64,000 bases of DNA from Phymatolithon calcareum (Eukaryota; Rhodophyta; Florideophyceae; Hapalidiales), in NCBI GenBank assembly GCA_977006965.1, contig OZ345353.1, positions 1,674,001 to 1,738,000 on the forward strand, written 5' to 3'. Under the pieces are notes generated by a model. The model searched no databases and was not told the origin of the DNA. It was given only the letters and a program-made list of their open reading frames with translations. Position 1 is the stretch's first letter. The number at the start of each line of letters is the position of its first letter. The position numbers were made by a program, and so were the translations under genes. Of this stretch, positions 58,296 through 64,000 are shown one piece after another.

Positions 58296-59392
58296 AACGA
58301 TCACAGAGTATGGTGGAGAACCTGCATGGCGGCAGTTTCGGACTAATGCTGATTCGAAACCAGTCTGTGCCGAGACATGATCTGCTTATCATGTCTACAT
58401 TTTTAAGTATGCGGTTCTGGAGTTCCCCTCTCGACATGCTCATCTTCGCCAGTCCTGCTCAACAAATTATCAACCATGGATCGCCGGCAAGAAGTACTCT
58501 CCTTAGTGAATCGGACTTCTCTCCGTTCATTGGCACAAAACGTAGTTCCAACGCGACTGAGCTGCGTCTCACCAACTGTTGCAAGCTCGCAAAACTAGAA
58601 CTCATTTTTCTCTCCAGCTATTCCGAATGGGAAATGTTGCACAATTTATGTGGATGGCACTGATTTACAGCGAAGGTAAGCCTCCGCCTTACTTTCGAGC
58701 CACGAACGAGAGAAAAGCCCTATACTCGTCTGCAAAAGCTCCCTGTGTGATTCTTTGCGGTAGCAGAACGACATACGTTGTATCTAATCTGCCGGCGCGT
58801 TTCGTCACATTGTTGGGATGACAGTAGGCGTCACTGAAATCACCGTCAGGAAAGATGTTCGTGGTCACTAAACTTTCTTATGCTTCACCTCATTTCGTTC
58901 TGGATTTTTGAACTCTTTCGACCTTGAGAAGTACTGAATTCTTTATATGGACATCCAAGCCCTTTAGTCTGAGATACCTCGATACCAACTTTAGACTCTA
59001 GAAGCAATTGATATGGGCTCGTGAAACGTCTCTCTTGCACTCAAACTTCATTTCCTTTGTCGCTTTCAACGCGCCAAACTGACCCTGTTGGTGTGCGACA
59101 AAAAAAGAATTTTTTTAAACAAGTTTGGCTCTATTGACGGGAGCTCTGATTTACTTGTTATTGACATCTCTGAATCATTCTGCAAATGAGTCGGAGCAGC
59201 TCTTGGCCTACCTGGAACAGTAACTTAAGGAGAAATTATATAGTGCACACTTGATGAGTGCCGATACTCAACTTCGAGTATACAGCAAACAGCATTAAAA
59301 CCCGTAGTCCGTTCCGGCAACCACGCATACTTGCGTCGGCTTTCACAATGACTAGGACCCGGGCAGTCAAGTTAGCCTAGTTCCACATCAAT
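58296..59392. other. Intergenic, nothing recognised
   Basis: 1.1 kb between the DCC gene and the convergent zinc-finger gene. A short frame at 58627 (MGNVAQFMWMALIYSEG followed by a GTAAGC donor) looks like a first exon, but no downstream exon could be found. Confidence 0.4.
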
Positions 59393-59932
59393 CTAAGCGG
59401 CTAGCAGTCTCTCTGTCTGCGCCTTCCTTTGCTTCAACTCCAGCTCCCATTGAGCCCGTCGCTTTTCCATTTCCTCTTTTTCTTTCTTCTTACTCTTGTG
59501 TTCCTCGGTTTTCTTGTGATCATCCCACTCATTAGCACGAATAAATTCCATCACGCAATATTCACAGGTAAAGACGAGTCCGCGAATGAATTTCCGGCCT
59601 CGCACATCCTTCCTAAGAGGAGATCGATACCGGCGCCGTCCTCCAAGGCCTCGACACTCGTTTTGATTACACATCTGTGGATGAATGCTTTCCTTCTTCG
59701 ATTTGTGCTTCTTCGTATCGTCGTTCGACTTATCTTTTATGTGACCGTTCGCGTGTCCACTGTGCCCATCGCCACTCGCTATACTATTGCGAGCAATACT
59801 CCTCTGACCTTCGTCCCCCTCGGCCTTGTTTGACTGCTTTTTCGGCGAGCCAAACGACATTGTGAACAGCTTACGAAAGAATGTGACGCATTTGTGGAAG
59901 AGTGTACTCGTCAGGCTAACGGCGTTGCCCAT
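59393..59932 (-). CDS. U1-type C2H2 zinc-finger protein, function unknown
   Basis: A 179-residue single-exon protein. One zinc finger is visible near residues 122-144: CEYCVMEFIRANEWDDH then KKTEEH, spacing C-x2-C-x12-H-x5-H as in U1/matrin-type fingers, which usually bind RNA. It is followed by a charged probable coiled coil (KKKEKEEMEKRRAQWELELK). The middle (45-85) is Lys/Asp/His-rich and probably disordered. The N-terminus MGNAVS fits a myristoylation-type start, but an in-frame ATG lies 25 codons in (MSFGSPKKQ). I do not recognise a specific orthologue. It is divergent from RRP8, with 337 bp between start codons. Confidence 0.65.
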   Translation of the reverse strand: MGNAVSLTSTLFHKCVTFFRKLFTMSFGSPKKQSNKAEGDEGQRSIARNSIASGDGHSGHANGHIKDKSNDDTKKHKSKKESIHPQMCNQNECRGLGGRRRYRSPLRKDVRGRKFIRGLVFTCEYCVMEFIRANEWDDHKKTEEHKSKKKEKEEMEKRRAQWELELKQRKAQTERLLAA

Positions 59933-60269
59933 GTTGTGTTTTTATGCGGGCGACGGCTGAGAAAAGCGAGGGCTTTTATAGCCCACATGTACGATGGGTT
60001 GCCGGCGTCTCATTGCGTGGTCTTTCTACAATACGCTGGGAAAACAATCATCGCAGTATTGTTTGGAGATAGCACACTCGGAATTTATAGCCTCCAGCGT
60101 TGCCAGTCGGAGGCTGAGTGTCTGCAGTATAAAAGTTCAATGAACCGCCTCATCGATGGCAATCGTATGATCATGCACCTTGAAAACCTTATAATTGATA
60201 CAAAAATTCAGGCTTTCTTGTTCAAACCTGGACGCCCACCGGGTCAGCGTACTCAGCACATCCTCCAGG
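59933..60269. promoter_or_regulatory. Divergent intergenic region, zinc-finger gene and RRP8
   Basis: 337 bp between start codons of two divergent genes; both promoters should be here. No motif I can name with confidence. Confidence 0.4.
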
Positions 60270-61136
60270 ATGGCTCTTCGGGGCGGTGTGACAAAACCCG
60301 GAGCACCCCGCGCGCTCTCCGCCCACCAGCAGCGCCTGCGCGAAAAGCTCGAATCTGCCGAATTTCGGATGCTCAATGAATCGCTGTACACAACAACTGG
60401 GGCCGATGCGCTGAAGTTAATGTCGAGCGACGAGCGACTATTTACAACCTATCACGCGGGGTTTGCAAGACAAGTTGCGCGCTGGCCGCAAAACCCTCTG
60501 GATGTCGTACTGCGTACGCTAACTTCCTTCCCGCGGTCTGCCATTGTGGCGGACTTTGGATGCGGCTCCGCACGTCTGGCCGCTGAGGCACAGCAGTCTG
60601 TGATTCACTCGTTTGACCTGGTGGCCGCGAATGAGCGCGTTACAGCCTGCGATATGGCAAACGTTCCACTTGAAGCGGATACAGTGAACGTGGCGGTATT
60701 TTGTCTTGCACTCATGGGGATAGATTACGCAAAGTTTCTCGCAGAGGCCCATCGCGTTCTGGTGCCCGGAGGTACGCTTCTTGTTGCTGAGGTTGCTTCG
60801 AGATTCGAGGAACATAACCCGGCTCCGTTTGTCAAAGGGGTTGAAGCACTTGGATTCCGAGCACTTCCTGACCATCCGTTCCTCTCGGCATCTCGCAAAA
60901 AGTCTGACAAAGCGCAACAGCCCGGAAGCGGTAGGCGCGCCAAACGGCGCCGCAAAAATGGTGCTGCTAACTCACTGGCGGGAAGGAATGATCAGAATGA
61001 AAAGCGAGAGTCTTCACAATTCTTCTTCTACTTCGCGTTTAAATGCACAAAAAAGGAGAATGGTGCGAAGCCCGAAATAACAATGGCAAAAGCCCGGCTA
61101 CCTCCGCTCAAGCCCTGCATCTACAAACGCCGGTGA
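60270..61136 (+). CDS. RRP8: RRP8-type rRNA-processing methyltransferase
   Basis: A 288-residue single-exon protein. In yeast and man RRP8 (nucleomethylin) is a nucleolar SAM-dependent methyltransferase that makes m1A in the large-subunit rRNA. Matching blocks in order: QQRLREKLESAEFRMLNESL, FTTYHAGFARQVARWPQNPL, DVVLRTL, the SAM site VADFGCGSARLA, HSFDLVA, VTACDMANVPLEADTVNVAV, FCLALMGIDYAKFLAEAHRV, LVPGGTLLVAEVASRFE. The C-terminus LPPLKPCIYKRR is the usual family end. A basic insert (GRRAKRRRKNGAANS) before the last block may act in nucleolar targeting. The N-terminal extension is short compared with animal RRP8. ATG 60270 starts MALRGGVTK; another in-frame ATG lies 75 bp upstream. Confidence 0.93.
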   Translation: MALRGGVTKPGAPRALSAHQQRLREKLESAEFRMLNESLYTTTGADALKLMSSDERLFTTYHAGFARQVARWPQNPLDVVLRTLTSFPRSAIVADFGCGSARLAAEAQQSVIHSFDLVAANERVTACDMANVPLEADTVNVAVFCLALMGIDYAKFLAEAHRVLVPGGTLLVAEVASRFEEHNPAPFVKGVEALGFRALPDHPFLSASRKKSDKAQQPGSGRRAKRRRKNGAANSLAGRNDQNEKRESSQFFFYFAFKCTKKENGAKPEITMAKARLPPLKPCIYKRR

Positions 61137-61661
61137 GCGAGGAATTGATGTGCCCGCAAACATGTACTTTGAAACCAGACTCGAAAACCTGATGTCGACG
61201 ATTCGAGCCTTGCACTTCCCCGCCGCTCCATTATGGATAAGAACGTGCACCTTGACTCATTGGAAAAGACGTGACTAACGGCCTTTAGAGGGTAAGAATT
61301 TGCGTACCCCGGTGCTGTTCTCGCTTCTGATGCCTTTTTCCAAATGCGCTGAAGCTTCTTAAAATACCATGTGTCACTCTATTTTCGTGAACGGCCTCGT
61401 GCGATTTAGAGTTTCATTTCATCGCAGCAGCGAAAAGGAACTTCGAGCAACTGACAGGAAATCGACTCCGTGTATTTTGTTTAAAGATCTGTCAACTTCT
61501 GCTCGTGTACTTTGCTCTTTGTCCCCAGGAATTGCTAGGATTCATTTGGTAAAATTTTGAAAAGAGCAGCTTGTGTTAAAGAACATTGCTGCTCCGTGGC
61601 GCAGGTCAATTACAAAGCGTCCTCATCGGGTCGATTTGTTCACATCACCAGGCCAGGCCAG
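61137..61661. other. Intergenic, nothing recognised
   Basis: About 0.5 kb between RRP8 and the tRNA terminator. No gene or repeat seen. Confidence 0.4.
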
Positions 61662-61667
61662 AAAAAA
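61662..61667 (-). terminator. Pol III terminator of tRNA-Leu
   Basis: A run of six T on the minus strand, 11 nt after the tRNA 3' end. It supports transcription of the tRNA gene by RNA polymerase III. Confidence 0.75.
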
Positions 61668-61677
61668 TATTCCCGTA

Positions 61678-61774
61678 TGACGATGGTGAGATTTGAACTC
61701 ACGCCCCGAAGGACTAGTGCCTTAAACTAGCGCCTTTGTGATGTAATTCCACTAGACCACTCGGCCACATCGTC
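61678..61774 (-). tRNA. tRNA-Leu(AAG) with a ~17-nt insertion in the D-loop
   Basis: Acceptor stem GACGATG/CATCGTC (7 bp, perfect), discriminator A, anticodon stem CTAGT/ACTAG (perfect), loop TTAAGGC with anticodon AAG (Leu, CUU), T arm GTGAG-TTCAAAT-CTCAC (perfect). The D arm is GCCGAGTGGTCTA, then about 17 extra bases (GTGGAATTACATCACAA), then AGGC. Without the extra bases the D arm is a normal leucine type and the gene is 80 nt. The insert has a GTG/CAC pairing near its ends and looks like an intron at a non-canonical site; its exact edges are ambiguous by one or two A. The variable arm (11 nt) is short for tRNA-Leu. A T6 terminator follows. Confidence 0.85.
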
Positions 61775-62949
61775 CAGTCACGGATTTGTGGAACGGGATC
61801 GTAGCCTAGCTATAAAAATACAAATCGCGTGACAAACTGCACTCACTGAAGCTGGTCCAAAAAACAATACGAACATAGCTACTTCTTAGGGTTTATCGTC
61901 TTGTCAAGACGACCTTTCTATCTGTACCGCAGCTCAGAGAACTTTGGCAGAGCATTAAATTTTTGATTTGTGTTCTCGAAAGTCCAGAGACCAGTCCGAG
62001 TAGAGTCATTTCTACCAACCAGTTCGATGCAATGGACGACGTGTATGTGCAAGCAGAAAAGTCAGTGAACATCCCTCATGCAAACTAATCCTAGAAGACG
62101 TACAGCTTATTCAAACCTTGCGTCTTGTCCTTTCATCGTCAAGGAGTACCGTATGCACAGCGGTAACGTTCTTAAACCCAAGAGGGCGAGCAGGGCGATC
62201 TACTTTCTGGAATATTAAAACATCGAGAAGTAAACACAGGGAAATGTGCTATTAAAATAGTAATGCACACAAAAACCCATTTCAAGCATTTCTAAGATAC
62301 GAAGACGAAGACATTCCGTGCAAAATTCAGTGGCCCTCTATCTTTCTCTGCGATCCCGATTGTAGTGTAATCGAATTTTTGCATCTCAAACTGAAGGGAC
62401 TGGTGCTTGTTTCGTCAAGCAGTTTTCTCATACCAATGCCATGGAATCGTCCACAAGGAGAACATCGCGAACGTGATATCGTAGCACAAAACTGGATTGC
62501 ATGGGGTTTACGAAGACGGACAATATCACGATCAATACTGCCGGGGACGAAGCCGTCCTAAACGACTTACACGGGAGAGGGATTTGCTTGTATGTGGCTG
62601 AACATTTAGCCGGTGTACTGGAGGGGGACTTGCCGGGCCTGGGGGCGTCATGGCCGATGTTGAGAAATCGTCTGTTTTGCCGTCGTGGTTCGAACGCGCA
62701 TTGAGTCAGGGTTCTCAGAACATCTGACGCGGGTATTGCATTTAAAATTACAATAACACGGTACTGAGAGTGTCTCTGGCTAAAACTCTAGCACAATGTG
62801 TTGTGATCCAGTAGAGACTTGTGCCACAGAGTAGAAGTAGTCCACTGTGTTCCTCGCTACTTCGAAAATACTGTACATGGTGTGCTGGTCCAGCGACCAA
62901 TTCAAGCAGCTCAACTTTCCTATTCGCTGAAACATGCTGCTGTGCTGGA
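61775..62949. other. Intergenic, nothing recognised
   Basis: About 1.2 kb between the tRNA and NOL12-like genes. No protein motif or repeat found; short frames only. Confidence 0.4.
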
Positions 62950-63669
62950 CTACTCCCGTTGCCCCATCCGACTTTGCGGACGGCTGCCTTTCTTCCCCTT
63001 GACTTTCGCAATACCGCGTCCCTTGCTGCCCTTTGGTGCCTTTTTCTTCAGCTTGACCTTCGCAATTTTCGGTATTGGTTTTAGCTCCTTAGGTAGCGGA
63101 TTCTTACGAGAATATTCCCTCTGCATAGGCGCACCATCCCCAATGCGCGACTTGATGAAACTCGTATCAACTTTGCTCTCAATCTTGGAGATTACTGTCG
63201 TGACCACAGCATCTCCGTCCCCCACCGCATACTCCTGCATTTCCGTCTTCGCTTCCTCGTCATCACTGTCTTCAAAGTCCCCTTCGGGTACTTCTCCGCG
63301 GGCGCGGCGGACGGCGTCACGAAGAAATTCACGCTTTTCTCGACGTGCATCACGGAGTGATTCCTTTTCGGCCGCTGCCGCCGCAGTCTGTGCCTCCAAT
63401 CTCCGGGCTTGTTTCCGCTTTCGAAACCCAGTCACATACTCCGTGTGCGCAGTAGGGTCGTATATCACTGCTGCGGACCGACGCGCTATGCGCGGGTTGT
63501 TGGCCCGATAGCCTCCGCGCCCACCGTCGCGTCCACCACGTCCTCTACTGCGTCCACGGCGTCCAACAGAACCTCCATCTTTCCGCCCACGGCTTGACGG
63601 GCGCTCGCGCTGCTGCTTTCCAGCAGCTGCTGCTCTGACTATTCCTTCGCTTCCTGTTGCGCTTTGCAT
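62950..63669 (-). CDS. NOL12/Rrp17-like nucleolar protein
   Basis: A 239-residue single-exon protein. The hallmark is YDPTAHTEYVTGFRKRKQAR (about residues 70-90), which matches the NOL12/Rrp17 start block (an acidic/aromatic residue pair, then EYLTGFxKRK), followed by a long charged helix (EKESLRDARREKREFLRDAV). Rrp17 and NOL12 act in pre-rRNA processing in the nucleolus. The N-terminus has an RGG-like tract (RGRSRGRGGRDGGRGG), typical of RNA-binding nucleolar proteins, and the C-terminus is very basic (KVKLKKKAPKGSKGRGIAKV). The first true in-frame ATG is 63669 (MQSATGSEG); earlier codons in frame are not ATG. The assignment rests on one block and composition. Confidence 0.78.
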   Translation of the reverse strand: MQSATGSEGIVRAAAAGKQQRERPSSRGRKDGGSVGRRGRSRGRGGRDGGRGGYRANNPRIARRSAAVIYDPTAHTEYVTGFRKRKQARRLEAQTAAAAAEKESLRDARREKREFLRDAVRRARGEVPEGDFEDSDDEEAKTEMQEYAVGDGDAVVTTVISKIESKVDTSFIKSRIGDGAPMQREYSRKNPLPKELKPIPKIAKVKLKKKAPKGSKGRGIAKVKGKKGSRPQSRMGQRE

Positions 63670-64000
63670 TGCGATACAGTAATAATAAAAACCAAGGTCA
63701 GATGCTTGCAGCAACGCGAGGTGTTAGATGAAAACCGTCGGTGTCCAATGCAGGGAGTGCCACGTGTGTGAACATTACAGTATCATAACCAGAAGTAATG
63801 CACAGACGGATATAAAATTTATAAATTAACTTAGTTTAGCGTCGCCAGCTGGGATGGTCACTGACCAAAACGACATACTGTAGTCGTAGCTCCTGTTGGA
63901 TGATGAAGGGGTGGAACTGTTATTACCATTTTCTTCGACAAAAACGAAATGGTGTACCTACGGCGACGACAAGACCGACGTGACCTTCTTCTTGATTAAC
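63670..64000. other. Window edge, nothing recognised
   Basis: Upstream flank of the NOL12-like gene, presumably its promoter. No other gene can be supported before the end of the window. Confidence 0.4.

Noticed and set aside
58627-58678. A mini first exon MGNVAQFMWMALIYSEG with a GTAAGC donor
   Set aside because: Resembles the short first exon of the TIR-kinase gene, but I found no downstream exon with coding character.

Overview
The window looks like nuclear DNA of a red alga, most likely a florideophyte of the Chondrus type. That reading rests on a Corallina-type vanadium bromoperoxidase gene, mostly intron-poor genes with short GT-AG introns (about 77-153 bp), atypical TALE homeobox genes, and compact gene groups separated by long repeat-rich deserts. 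There is no bacterial operon logic. No ribosomal RNA gene, CRISPR array or intact viral gene was seen. The species call is inference; nothing here proves it.

Layout. 1-4.2 kb: no gene recognised; a G-run and a 144-bp tandem duplication. 4.2-5.8 kb: a carotenoid oxygenase gene (minus) with a perfect palindrome just upstream. 5.9-18.3 kb: desert holding a hAT-like MITE, a foldback repeat, a dispersed repeat family and a broken bromoperoxidase copy. 18.4-21.1 kb: a large TALE homeodomain gene. 22.6-36.05 kb: a decayed inverted duplication centred near 30.15 kb; each arm carries a copy of a second TALE homeobox gene (23.3-24.3 kb plus, intact; 34.3-35.2 kb minus, N-terminus damaged). 38.1-41.1 kb: a Fanzor (eukaryotic TnpB/OMEGA RNA-guided nuclease) gene that keeps the D-E-D RuvC residues and zinc-finger cysteines but is split over reading frames and carries four short palindromes. 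41.2-45.3 kb: short repeats, a tRNA-like sequence, no clear gene.

45.4-63.7 kb is a dense gene block: vanadium bromoperoxidase, DHHC palmitoyltransferase, DeSI/PUL thiol peptidase (minus), CPSF2 (CPSF100), a TIR-plus-RAF-like-kinase protein with an N-myristoylation-type start, a DCC-family (DUF393) protein with a plastid-type leader, a U1-type zinc-finger protein (minus), the RRP8 methyltransferase, tRNA-Leu(AAG) with an apparent D-loop intron (minus), and a NOL12/Rrp17-like protein (minus). RRP8 and NOL12 both act in nucleolar rRNA maturation and CPSF2 in mRNA 3'-end formation. Otherwise the neighbours look like ordinary independent eukaryotic genes, some divergently arranged.

The most noteworthy items are the Fanzor locus and its single-base-centre palindromes, the TALE-bearing inverted duplication, the TIR-kinase fusion, and the disrupted tRNA-Leu gene.
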